Source: Ruminococcus sp.
Lineage (GTDB): Bacteria > Bacillota > Clostridia > Oscillospirales > Ruminococcaceae
Assembly: GCA_021199375.1 (NCBI GenBank)
Contig: JAJQIB010000009.1
Span: 1-64,000, forward strand
Direction of reading: 5' to 3'
Length of the DNA stretch: 64,000 nucleotides
Of the stretch, positions 27,116 to 35,188 are shown in pieces (the stretch's first letter is position 1; the number at the start of each line of letters is the position of its first letter). The notes below the pieces were generated by a model. That model was not told the DNA's origin. It searched no databases and saw nothing but the letters and a program-made list of their open reading frames with translations. Both the position numbers and the translations under genes were made by a program.

Positions 27116-27366
27116 AAATTTATTTACTCCTTCGGAAAAAATTCCGTATGTCACGCCTAAGACCCCGCCCACCATATAGGAAAAAGCTCCGCCCGAAATT
27201 AACAAATTTCGGCAATTTCCCAGGCTGGAATCTAAGCGCTGATAGCTTACACAATTTGCCATCAAAGGTCATCGCACGAACTTTTTTGGACTCTTACGTA
27301 TTTTGTCTTTTGTTTTACGCTTTTGTAATTTTTTTAGTCCATAAAAAGTCCCACCATCGACCTTGT
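27116..27366 (-). ncRNA. Long structured 5' leader of the DUF896-WYL operon
   Basis: About 250 nt between the promoter and the DUF896 ATG. The first hairpin is closed by AAGGTC/GACCTT (27265-27270 with 27359-27364), then a 9x9 internal loop, then ACTTTTTTGGACT paired with AGTCCA-AAAAAGT, capped by an A-rich loop. A second extended hairpin pairs 27154-27166 with 27227-27238 and is capped by CCGAAATT/AATTTCGG. A small CGGAA/TTCCG hairpin abuts the ribosome site. It matches no riboswitch class I recognise; a regulatory leader or a free RNA is possible. Confidence 0.45.
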
Positions 27367-27372
27367 ATATAT

Positions 27373-27401
27373 ATTATACCACACTATTTTTCAAATTTCA
27401 A
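27373..27401 (-). promoter_or_regulatory. Promoter of the DUF896-WYL operon
   Basis: Minus strand: TTGAAA (27396-27401), 17 bases, TATAAT (27373-27378). Confidence 0.65.
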
Positions 27402-27568
27402 CGTATATTTTGCACAAAGTGTCCGCTTATTTTCCCTCATTTTGTACAAAAATGTGACATTCTTTGTAACCATTTATCCATTTTTATCATTACTATCCTA
27501 ATATTTACATCTCGAAAAATCACGCCATTCGGTGTAAAATTTTAAGCGCAAAATTTGTGCAAAACGCT

Positions 27569-27580
27569 GAACATTTGTTC
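27569..27580 (+). promoter_or_regulatory. LexA-type SOS box 1
   Basis: GAACATTTGTTC, a GAAC-N4-GTTC palindrome matching the core of the Gram-positive LexA (DinR) site. It ends 6 bp before the -35 of the promoter at 27587-27614. Confidence 0.7.
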
Positions 27581-27586
27581 TACCTC

Positions 27587-27614
27587 TTGACTTTTTCCGA
27601 AAAATCGTTATAAT
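27587..27614 (+). promoter_or_regulatory. Promoter between two SOS boxes
   Basis: TTGACT (27587-27592), 16 bases, TATAAT (27609-27614). LexA boxes lie immediately on both sides, an arrangement expected to give tight repression. Confidence 0.7.
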
Positions 27615-27629
27615 AATAATTAGAGAGAA

Positions 27630-27641
27630 GAACATATGTTC
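27630..27641 (+). promoter_or_regulatory. LexA-type SOS box 2
   Basis: GAACATATGTTC, a perfect palindrome fitting GAAC-RNRY-GTTC, about 15 bp downstream of the -10. Confidence 0.75.
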
Positions 27642-27698
27642 TCTTAAGTAGGAACGATCCCTTACTTAGCTCAAACCTAACAAAGAAAGGAAAATGCC

Positions 27699-27980
27699 AT
27701 GAGAAGACTCACAAAAGAAAATCATACGCCAAAGACTGCTCGTGAGCTGCTCGACGACTGCGACGACTCGATAGCGTTACTGACTGAGCGCATCGACTAC
27801 ATTCGCACCAGGCTTAACGCACGCCCCTCCCCTGATGAGTGCCAGCGCCTAGCCGAGCTTCTCGACACACTGCGTGAAGAGCGCCGCAATTTAACATACG
27901 TCTCTCTTGAGCTTACAAAAATCGTGGCTCCACCCCCTCCAAATCCGAGCCTTGCCGCCAGGGAGCGTGAATGCCGTTGA
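27699..27980 (+). CDS. Hypothetical coiled-coil protein, SOS-controlled
   Basis: 93 aa, not recognised. It is predicted mostly helical, with a heptad-like region (about residues 15-75) rich in Leu, Arg and Glu: RELLDDCDDSIALLTERIDY and LAELLDTLREERRNLTYVS. A Pro-rich stretch (APPPPNPS) lies near the C-terminus. AAAGGAAAA lies before the ATG at 27699. The last 10 bp overlap the next gene, so the two are translationally coupled. The size and pairing with a sigma-region-4-like protein suggest a regulatory pair. Confidence 0.75.
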   Translation: MRRLTKENHTPKTARELLDDCDDSIALLTERIDYIRTRLNARPSPDECQRLAELLDTLREERRNLTYVSLELTKIVAPPPPNPSLAARERECR

Positions 27981-28225
27981 AAAGCTACACCGCTTCACGC
28001 AGATTTTTACACGACAACGGTCAGACACTTGAAAAATTTATAGAAAAGGAATTGACTCCGACCCAAAAAAGCTATATAATATTGTATGGCGAGGGTCTTA
28101 CGATACGAGAAATTGCCCGAAGATTTAGCGTTTGCCCCTCAACGGTTAGCCGAACCATCCGCCGAGGAATGAACAAGGCTAACCACACCCTAGATCTTAT
28201 TCACAAGCTTAACGGACAATTTTAA
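27971..28225 (+). CDS. Small sigma-70 region 4-like HTH protein
   Basis: 84 aa. Residues about 28-75 form a sigma-region-4/LuxR-type helix-turn-helix: LTPTQKSYIILYGEGLTIRE then IARRFSVCPSTVSRTIRRGM. There is no region 2, so it is not a full sigma factor. It could be an anti-sigma partner, a transcriptional activator like phage ArpU-type proteins, or part of a split sigma. It overlaps the preceding gene by 10 bp and lies under the dual-LexA promoter. The next gene starts 11 bp later and could be read through. Confidence 0.8.
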   Translation: MPLKSYTASRRFLHDNGQTLEKFIEKELTPTQKSYIILYGEGLTIREIARRFSVCPSTVSRTIRRGMNKANHTLDLIHKLNGQF

Positions 28226-28236
28226 GAGGTACCCCA

Positions 28237-29565
28237 ATGAGTATAAACGAATTTGCACAAGCCTACGCAAGCAGCGATATCACACGCTTTCATATGCCCG
28301 GACACAAGGGTGTCAGGCTTCACGGTCTTGAACCGCTCGACCTCACCGAGGTAAGCGGCGCAGATTTTCTGTTCGAGCCTAGCGGCATCATCGCCGAAAG
28401 TGAGCAGCTAACCACTCAATTTTTCGGCTCGGCTCTGACCTGCTACAGTGCGGAGGGCTCATCCCTATCAATAAAAGCCGCCCTGTGCATGGTGCGTCAG
28501 CTTCTCGGACGAGCAATAACCGTCGCCTCGCCCCGTAACTGCCACCGAGCATTTTTAAGCGCCTGCGTACTGCTTGATATAGATCCCATCTGGATTTACC
28601 CTGAAGCTAGCCGCTCAAGCCTGTGCAAATGCGAAATTACTCCAAGCGATGTACAGCACCTGCTCAACTGCCAAAAAATAGATGTAGTCTACATAACCTC
28701 TCCCGACTACCTCGGCACAATTTCAGACATCAAGCGGATTGCTGACATCTGCCACTCTCATGGCACACTTTTAATATGCGACAACGCACATGGCGCATAC
28801 CTTAAGCTTATGCAGCCCTCTATGCATCCGTTAGACCTCGGTGCGGATATTGTATGTGATTCGGCTCACAAAACCCTTCCTGCCTACACAGGCACAGCCT
28901 ACCTTCACATATCACACAGCGCACCGAACGAGCTGACCGAGCTTGCAAAGCCTGCCATGTCGCTTTTTGGCTCAACAAGCCCATCATACCTTTTGATGGA
29001 ATCACTCGACCTATGCGCTAAGCGCCTGAATGACGACCTTCCCGCACTTTACACCGACTGCGCTAAGCGAGTAAAAAAAATCAAGGCTCTTATATCAAGC
29101 CTCAGGCTTCACGATGTATCAGACGAGCCGCTTAAGATAACGCTTGATGCGTCCGCCTGCGGATATGACGGAAATCAGCTCGCCGAGCTTATGAGAAAAA
29201 GCAAAATCGAATGCGAATACAGCGATCCCGGATATGTAGTGCTTATGCTTTCGCCCTTTAACAGCGAGAGCGACTTCAAAAGGCTGGAAAATTTTTTGAC
29301 TGCACTTCCGCTTCAATCGCCCAAGCAAACGCCAAATCCTACTGAGCTTTTCTCATTTCGCCCCGAAAGAGCAATGAGCATGAGAGCCGCCGCACTTAAT
29401 AAAAGCGAGCGTATAAGCGTAGATGCCGCTCAGGGACGCATATGCGCTAGAGGTGCAATGTCCTGTCAGCCATCCGTAGCGGTACTAGCTCCAGGAGAAA
29501 AAATCTGCTCTAAGGCAATAAAAATTTTAAAAAGGTATAGCATTTTTCAGATTGATGTGTTATAA
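28237..29565 (+). CDS. PLP-dependent Orn/Lys/Arg decarboxylase family protein (YaaO-like)
   Basis: 442 aa, fold-type I PLP enzyme. FHMPGHKG near the N-terminus is the family signature, and DSAHKTLPAYTG holds the expected PLP-binding Lys. The C-terminal domain is shorter than in full SpeA. B. subtilis has the order yaaO-tmk-yaaQ-yaaR-holB-yaaT; here yaaO is followed by the yaaQ, holB and yaaT homologues, with tmk and yaaR absent. The substrate is uncertain (arginine or lysine decarboxylation is a guess). It is 11 bp after the SOS-controlled pair. Confidence 0.87.
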   Translation: MSINEFAQAYASSDITRFHMPGHKGVRLHGLEPLDLTEVSGADFLFEPSGIIAESEQLTTQFFGSALTCYSAEGSSLSIKAALCMVRQLLGRAITVASPRNCHRAFLSACVLLDIDPIWIYPEASRSSLCKCEITPSDVQHLLNCQKIDVVYITSPDYLGTISDIKRIADICHSHGTLLICDNAHGAYLKLMQPSMHPLDLGADIVCDSAHKTLPAYTGTAYLHISHSAPNELTELAKPAMSLFGSTSPSYLLMESLDLCAKRLNDDLPALYTDCAKRVKKIKALISSLRLHDVSDEPLKITLDASACGYDGNQLAELMRKSKIECEYSDPGYVVLMLSPFNSESDFKRLENFLTALPLQSPKQTPNPTELFSFRPERAMSMRAAALNKSERISVDAAQGRICARGAMSCQPSVAVLAPGEKICSKAIKILKRYSIFQIDVL

Positions 29566-29622
29566 TAGAGTATAGATAGAGTATTGATTTAAAACCAAAA
29601 CCTATGTAAAGGAGCAAACCAT

Positions 29623-29946
29623 ATGAAGCTTGTCTATGCTATTGTTAATAATGATGATAACTACGCTGTATCAAAGGCACTGCTAAAAAAAGGCATACAC
29701 GCCACAAAGCTTGCCTCTACCGGCGGATTTTTGTCTGCAGGAAATACCACCTTTATGATCTGCTGTGAGGATAACGAGGTTGACCTTGTAATTGAAACCT
29801 GCAAGCAGCATTCACGCAGAAGAAAGCAATTCGTTCCCTCATCAACAATCCTTGAGCCTGACGGAAGCAATTCGTATCCCGTCGAGGTAACAATCGGCGG
29901 AGCTACCATATTCGTCACCGACATCGAAAGATTTGAAAAGGTATGA
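29623..29946 (+). CDS. darA: Cyclic di-AMP receptor DarA (PstA/YaaQ)
   Basis: 107 aa PII-like protein. MKLVYAIVNNDD, then TKLASTGGFLSAGNTTFMIC and YPVEVTIGGATIFVTDIERF, match DarA/YaaQ throughout. It binds c-di-AMP as a trimer; the downstream effect in the cell is not settled. AAAGGAGC precedes the ATG. The TGA stop overlaps the ATG of holB, so translation is coupled. Confidence 0.93.
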   Translation: MKLVYAIVNNDDNYAVSKALLKKGIHATKLASTGGFLSAGNTTFMICCEDNEVDLVIETCKQHSRRRKQFVPSSTILEPDGSNSYPVEVTIGGATIFVTDIERFEKV

Positions 29947-30920
29947 GCGAGCTTTTAGAAAACAAGACGTCAATCGAGCTTACAGCAAGAATGATAAGAA
30001 TGGGACACGAGCCGCACTCGGTTATAATCTGCGGCGAGCGTGGACTTGGCAAAAAAACGCTTGCACGCCATCTTGCCAAGCAGCTGCTGTGCGAGCGTGG
30101 TGACGGTGTGCCCTGTAACAGCTGCCGAAGCTGTAGGCTTATAGATAAGGGCGTTCATCCCGATGTCATAATAGCTCAGCCCTCAGACACCGGCAACTAC
30201 AGAGTTGAGGATATACGTGAAATTGCCTCCTCAGCCTACATTGCCCCGAATGAGAGCAAATACAAGGTGTATATAATTCCCGACCTTGACGCCTCTGTTC
30301 AAACCCTCGACAAAATACAAAACATCATGCTCAAGCTGATTGAGGAGCCTCCCGACTCTGCTGTAATTATCCTAACAGCACGCTCAAAGGAGATTTTTCT
30401 TGAAACCATTATTTCAAGAACGCTTCTGCTTGAGGCTGAGCCCGTAAGCTTTGCCTGCGCCCAGGCACATCTTATCGATAAGGGCTATGACAAGGCTATA
30501 GCCGAGGAGGCTGTTAGGCGAAACGGTGCAAACATCGGAAAATGCCTAGAGTATGCCGAAAATGACGAGCTTAGATCTATAGCCGATGCCGCACTAGAAG
30601 CATCAGCGGCTATAGCAAGCGGCGATGAATATGGGCTTTTGCGTGTGCTTTCTGTTGGTGATTACAAAAAGGATGAATTTATCACCCTTTTAAGCTTTAT
30701 GCAGCGTATTACTCGTGATGCTACTAGGCTAAAGGCAGGAGCAATCACTCCTCATCCATACTCATCAAAGGTATGCGCCGAGCTTGGACAAGCGTATAGT
30801 CAGCGGCGGCTTGTAGATATATATAATGTCCTCGGAGAGCATATTAACCGAGCGGCAGGAAATTGTCTTGTGTCGGCTCTTGTAAATTCACTTTGCGCAG
30901 GGCTTATGACACAGGAATAA
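29943..30920 (+). CDS. holB: DNA polymerase III subunit delta'
   Basis: 325 aa clamp-loader subunit. It has GERGLGKKT (P-loop), a zinc module CNSCRSC and LIEEPPDSAVIIL, a typical delta'/DnaX-like AAA+ arrangement. It works with DnaX (48652-50256) to load the beta clamp. It overlaps darA by 4 bp and is followed 11 bp later by ricT, as in Bacillus. Confidence 0.92.
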   Translation: MSELLENKTSIELTARMIRMGHEPHSVIICGERGLGKKTLARHLAKQLLCERGDGVPCNSCRSCRLIDKGVHPDVIIAQPSDTGNYRVEDIREIASSAYIAPNESKYKVYIIPDLDASVQTLDKIQNIMLKLIEEPPDSAVIILTARSKEIFLETIISRTLLLEAEPVSFACAQAHLIDKGYDKAIAEEAVRRNGANIGKCLEYAENDELRSIADAALEASAAIASGDEYGLLRVLSVGDYKKDEFITLLSFMQRITRDATRLKAGAITPHPYSSKVCAELGQAYSQRRLVDIYNVLGEHINRAAGNCLVSALVNSLCAGLMTQE

Positions 30921-30931
30921 GGAGGTCAATT

Positions 30932-31801
30932 ATGGCAATGATAGAATATATCGGCGTGCGCTTTAAGCAGGTCGGTAAGGTATATTACTTTACGCCAAAT
31001 GGGGTTGATTTAGCCATTGGCGACACGGTAATTGTTGAAACAGTTAGAGGAGTCGAAAGCGGCGAGGTCGTGCTTGTAGATCGTCAGATAGACGAGCATG
31101 AGCTTGAAAACGAGATTAAGCCTATAATAAGAAAGGCAACAAAAAAGGACTTTGACACCATAGAGCGCAACAAAATAAAGGAAAAGGAAGCATTTTCAAT
31201 CTGTGAGGAGAAGATAAAAAAGCACGGACTTATAATGAATCTCGTAGATGTCGAATGCACCTTCGATAACGGCAAGCTGCTCTTTTACTTCACCGCAGAA
31301 AACCGTGTCGATTTCCGTGAGCTTGTTAAGGATCTAGCAAGCGTTTTTCGCACACGTATTGAGCTAAGACAAATCGGCGTCAGGGATGAAGCCAAAATGC
31401 TCGGCGGACTCGGAATATGCGGACAGCCCTTTTGCTGCTCACGCTTTTTGTCAGAGTTTCAGCCTGTATCCGTAAAAATGGCAAAGGAGCAATCGCTTTC
31501 GCTAAACCCCGCAAAGCTTTCGGGAAGCTGCGGAAGGCTTATGTGCTGCCTTAAGTACGAAAGTGAAGCGTACCAGGATCTGCTAAAAACCACACCCAAG
31601 GTCGGAGCCTACGTAAAAACCGCTGAGGGCAAGGGAGTTGTAACAGAGGCAAACCTTCTTACCGGAATCCTAAAGGTAAAGCCCGACAAATCCGACAATG
31701 TTCTTACAGTCAACAAAAATGACGTCGAGATAATAAAAGATGCATCGCTAAAAATCGACAGAAACGAAATGAAAGCACTTCGCGGACTTGAGGATAAGTA
31801 A
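30932..31801 (+). CDS. ricT: PSP1-domain protein RicT (YaaT)
   Basis: 289 aa. It has a PSP1 C-terminal-type domain with two cysteine-rich motifs, CGQPFCCSRFL and CGRLMCCLKYE, which hold the Fe-S ligands in the RicAFT complex. In B. subtilis the complex promotes RNase Y-dependent mRNA maturation and sporulation or competence decisions. RicA and RicF are not in the window. The ATG at 30932 is preceded by AAGGAGG; an in-frame extension to 30863 overlaps holB and is unlikely. Confidence 0.92.
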   Translation: MAMIEYIGVRFKQVGKVYYFTPNGVDLAIGDTVIVETVRGVESGEVVLVDRQIDEHELENEIKPIIRKATKKDFDTIERNKIKEKEAFSICEEKIKKHGLIMNLVDVECTFDNGKLLFYFTAENRVDFRELVKDLASVFRTRIELRQIGVRDEAKMLGGLGICGQPFCCSRFLSEFQPVSVKMAKEQSLSLNPAKLSGSCGRLMCCLKYESEAYQDLLKTTPKVGAYVKTAEGKGVVTEANLLTGILKVKPDKSDNVLTVNKNDVEIIKDASLKIDRNEMKALRGLEDK

Positions 31802-31820
31802 ATAAAACACCGCAAAAAAC

Positions 31821-31847
31821 AGCGGCTGCCCAATGCTAGCAGCCGCT
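31821..31847 (-). terminator. Terminator shared by ricT and engB
   Basis: AGCGGCTGC and GCAGCCGCT form a 9-bp perfect stem. On the minus strand it is followed by G then six T's, so it serves engB best; on the plus strand the T-run is weak. Confidence 0.85.
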
Positions 31848-31866
31848 TTAGTATACTGTCTATTTA

Positions 31867-32562
31867 CTACTCTTTTCTGCGAGGAACCAAAAATCCGTTA
31901 GCATCTATTCCATCGTTTTCAAGGCTCTCGTCTATATCCTCAGACTCCTCAGCATACTCCTCATCGTATGCCTCAAAGTCCTCAGCAGCATCCTCAATAA
32001 CCGCACGAAGCTCGTCAACTCCCTCAAGAGTAACTGCCGAAAAGGGTATCACTGTAATATCCTCAAAATAGGGTATCTCCTGTGCAAATGCCGCCATTCT
32101 CGCCTCACGCTCGGTTTTTTTGAGCTTGTCCGCCTTAGTTAGCACAATGACAAACGGAAGCTCGTTATCTATAAGATAGTCAAGCATCATAAGGTCGTCC
32201 TTAGATGGAGCGTGACGCATATCGATAAGCTGAATCACAAGTGCAAGCTGTCTTTCGCCGTCAGCCAGATATCCTCCTATCAGCTGTCCCCAGCCACGCT
32301 TTTCGCCCTTTGAAACCTTAGCGTATCCGTATCCCGGAAGGTCTACAAGATATATTTCGTCAAGCTCAAAAAAGTTGATGGTGACCGTCTTGCCCGGAAC
32401 CGAGCTTACACGTGCAATCGACTTGCGGTTTAGCACCTTGTTTATAAGCGTTGATTTTCCGACATTAGACCTGCCCGAAAAGCAAATTTCGGGGCGATCC
32501 GACCTAGGCATTTGCGAAAGCTTGCCGAAGGATGTCAAAAATTTGGCGTTTGAAAAATTCAT
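31867..32562 (-). CDS. engB: Ribosome biogenesis GTPase EngB (YsxC)
   Basis: 231 aa TRAFAC GTPase needed for 50S assembly. G1 is GRSNVGKS, G3 DLPGYGYA and G4 TKAD. An acidic C-terminal tail of about 40 residues is an extension beyond the usual roughly 195 aa. The ATG at 32562 overlaps the lon stop codon (TGATG) with GGAGG upstream; a TTG one codon earlier is less likely. The lon-engB order is common in Firmicutes. Confidence 0.95.
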   Translation of the reverse strand: MNFSNAKFLTSFGKLSQMPRSDRPEICFSGRSNVGKSTLINKVLNRKSIARVSSVPGKTVTINFFELDEIYLVDLPGYGYAKVSKGEKRGWGQLIGGYLADGERQLALVIQLIDMRHAPSKDDLMMLDYLIDNELPFVIVLTKADKLKKTEREARMAAFAQEIPYFEDITVIPFSAVTLEGVDELRAVIEDAAEDFEAYDEEYAEESEDIDESLENDGIDANGFLVPRRKE

Positions 32563-35093
32563 CAAATAACCTCCGTAGGCTTTTCGCTCGGTGTATCCTT
32601 TGCCGCTCTGCGCCTTTTATTTACACCCGATGAGGAGCTTTTCTTGTCGTCATTTACAAGTGCGGTGCTTAGCACATCCTCAATTTTCTTGACAGGTACA
32701 AATTCGAGTGCGTCACGAACCACCTCGTCAAGCTCGTCAAGGTCGCCCTTGTTTGCCTCAGGTATAATCACCGTTTTTATGCCTGCCTTGTATGCCGCCA
32801 TAGTCTTTTCCTTAAGTCCGCCTATAGGAAGCACATTTCCAGTAAGTGTGATTTCGCCCGTCATAGCAACGTCAGATCTCACCTTGGCACCTGAAAGTGC
32901 CGAAATAAGCGCCGTTGTCATGGTAACACCCGCAGATGGTCCGTCCTTAGGCGTAGCTCCCTCAGGTGCGTGGATATGTATATCCTTCTTTTCGTAAAAG
33001 TCGCTGCTAATTCCGTAGTCCTTAGCAAGCCGTCTTGCATTTGATACAGCAAGCTTAGCGGACTCCTTCATTACGTCGCCGAGCGAGCCTGTAAGCTCAA
33101 TCTTGCCCTTGCCGTCAAGCACAAGCGTTTCGAGCGGCATTACCACACCGCCGACAGATGTCCACGCAAGTCCGTTTACACAGCCGACCTGAGCCTTCTT
33201 TAGATAGTAGTCGTCAAGATATTTTTTGTGTCCGAGGTAATCCTCAATGTTCGAGCCCTTAACGCTCACACGGGTCTTGCCTGAAATAATCTCCTTTGCC
33301 GCCCTTCTGCAAATAGCCGAAATGCACTGCTCAAGCTTTCTTACTCCTGCCTCACGTGTATAATAATCGACCATCGAATAAATTGCGCTATCGTTTATTC
33401 TAAGCTGTGAAGCCTTAATTCCGTATCTTTTTAGCTGCTTAGGAACAAGATGCTCCTTGGCGATATGGAATTTTTCCTCACGGGTGTAGCTTGAAAGCTC
33501 GATAACCTCCATACGGTCAAGCAGCGGTGCGGCTACGGTATCAAGACTGTTTGCGGTGGTTATAAACAGCACATCGCTCAAATCGAAGGGGATCTCGGTG
33601 TAGTGATCTCTGAATGCAAAGTTTTGCTCGCTATCAAGCACCTCAAGCATTGCAGATGAGGGATCTCCTCTAAAGTCATTGCCCATCTTGTCGATTTCAT
33701 CAAGCAGCATTACAGGATTGCTGCTTCCCGCCTGCTTAAGCGCCGCTATAATTCTTCCCGGCATAGAGCCTAGGTAGGTCTTTCGGTGTCCTCTTATTTC
33801 GCTTTCGTCACGCACTCCGCCGAGTGACACTCTGACATACTTGCGGTCTAGCGCTCTGGCAATGGATTTTGCAACGCTGGTTTTTCCAACTCCGGGAGGA
33901 CCGTAAAGACAGAGAATCTGTCCCTTAACCTCAGGTGTCAGCGCTCTTACCGCTATTGTCTCAAGAACTCTGTCCTTCACCTTGCGTATACCGTAGTGAT
34001 CCTCATCCAAAATCTCGCTTGCACGCTCAACATCGGTGTTATCCTCGGTTTTTTCGTCCCACGGAAGCGACAGACAGGTATCAAGATAGTTTCTTACAAG
34101 CGCAGCCTCCTGTGAGTAGGATGGCATCTTAGCTAGGTGCTCTATTTCCTCATTAAGCTTTTTAACTGCGTCCTCAGAAATGCTTTTTATTCCCTCAAGC
34201 TTTTTTCTGTACTCTTCAATTTCTGCGGGATCTCCCTGAGCATCGGGGTTTTCGCCAAGCTCCTCCTGAATAGCGCGCAATTTTTCTCTTAAATAAAAAT
34301 CACGCTGGTTCTGATCTATCGAGCTTTGAACCTTATGCTCTATACTGATTTCCGTACGTGAGATATCAATCTCATTTTTTATAGCCATGATAAGCAGCGA
34401 AAGCCTTCGAGTGACAGTGTCAGCCTCAAGAATTCTCTGCATTTCCTCACGAGGTATCTGTACCTTAGATATAAGGCTGTCAAAAAGCAGATAGGGATTT
34501 CTTTGATCTAGGTTGAGATCCGGAAATTCATTTCCGAGCTTAGTGTAAAGCTCAAAGTATTCAGCAGCGATCTCCTGTGCCTTGCGAATAATTGCATCAA
34601 GCATAAACCTACGAATCGTTTCGCTGTTTACAGCCCTAATAATCTGTATTTCAGCCGTATAGCTTATTTTATCATGATTAAAATTTATAAGCTTAGCCCT
34701 TGTTAAGCCAAGTGTAAGACAGCGGCATAGGCCTGCTCTTGGTTCAACCACCTGCTTCATTACAGCAATGGTTCCAATCTCATAGAGATCTTCTGTTTTA
34801 GGATTCTCTACCTCAACATCCTTTTGGGCGGCAAGAAAAACCAGCTCGTCAGTCTTGGTGGCATCCTTTACCGCATAAATGCTCCTTTGTCTGCCAACGT
34901 CTAAATTTATAAGCATTCCAGGGAACACTATTGATGAGCGTGTGGGAACACAGGGCATGGTGATACGACCATGCTTCTCCATGATTTCATTTATCTCCTC
35001 CTGCTCCTCCTCATAGCCTTCATCATTAACATCTGTAAAGTCAAGAAATACGTATCCTTCCTCTAGCTTTTTTTGTTTTTCATTTTCTTCCAT
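32562..35093 (-). CDS. lon: ATP-dependent protease Lon
   Basis: 843 aa LonA. The N-terminal substrate-binding domain covers about residues 40-250. The AAA+ module has GPPGVGKTS (P-loop, about residue 395) and MLLDEIDKMG. The protease domain has the catalytic Ser in PKDGPSAGVTM and the Lys in GGLKEKTMAAYKAG. It degrades damaged and regulatory proteins. AAGGAGATAG lies before the ATG, and the gene is coupled to engB. The promoter is at 35158-35186. Confidence 0.96.
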   Translation of the reverse strand: MEENEKQKKLEEGYVFLDFTDVNDEGYEEEQEEINEIMEKHGRITMPCVPTRSSIVFPGMLINLDVGRQRSIYAVKDATKTDELVFLAAQKDVEVENPKTEDLYEIGTIAVMKQVVEPRAGLCRCLTLGLTRAKLINFNHDKISYTAEIQIIRAVNSETIRRFMLDAIIRKAQEIAAEYFELYTKLGNEFPDLNLDQRNPYLLFDSLISKVQIPREEMQRILEADTVTRRLSLLIMAIKNEIDISRTEISIEHKVQSSIDQNQRDFYLREKLRAIQEELGENPDAQGDPAEIEEYRKKLEGIKSISEDAVKKLNEEIEHLAKMPSYSQEAALVRNYLDTCLSLPWDEKTEDNTDVERASEILDEDHYGIRKVKDRVLETIAVRALTPEVKGQILCLYGPPGVGKTSVAKSIARALDRKYVRVSLGGVRDESEIRGHRKTYLGSMPGRIIAALKQAGSSNPVMLLDEIDKMGNDFRGDPSSAMLEVLDSEQNFAFRDHYTEIPFDLSDVLFITTANSLDTVAAPLLDRMEVIELSSYTREEKFHIAKEHLVPKQLKRYGIKASQLRINDSAIYSMVDYYTREAGVRKLEQCISAICRRAAKEIISGKTRVSVKGSNIEDYLGHKKYLDDYYLKKAQVGCVNGLAWTSVGGVVMPLETLVLDGKGKIELTGSLGDVMKESAKLAVSNARRLAKDYGISSDFYEKKDIHIHAPEGATPKDGPSAGVTMTTALISALSGAKVRSDVAMTGEITLTGNVLPIGGLKEKTMAAYKAGIKTVIIPEANKGDLDELDEVVRDALEFVPVKKIEDVLSTALVNDDKKSSSSGVNKRRRAAKDTPSEKPTEVI

Positions 35094-35157
35094 ATCTATC
35101 TCCTTGATTTCTCCTTATTTTTTTCGCCTTGTTATTTTTTTTAAAGCGTCAAATACT

Positions 35158-35186
35158 ATAATATCATACTTTTCTTCAAAATGCAA
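35158..35186 (-). promoter_or_regulatory. lon promoter
   Basis: Minus strand: TTGCAT (35181-35186), 17 bases, TATTAT (35158-35163), directly after the stop of the preceding gene. No CIRCE or clear CtsR site is seen here. Confidence 0.55.
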
Positions 35187-35188
35187 GC

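Noticed and set aside
27116-27265. N-terminal extension of the DUF896 protein (to 27265)
   Set aside because: The family homology and the ribosome site support the ATG at 27115; the extension translates a hairpin-rich leader.
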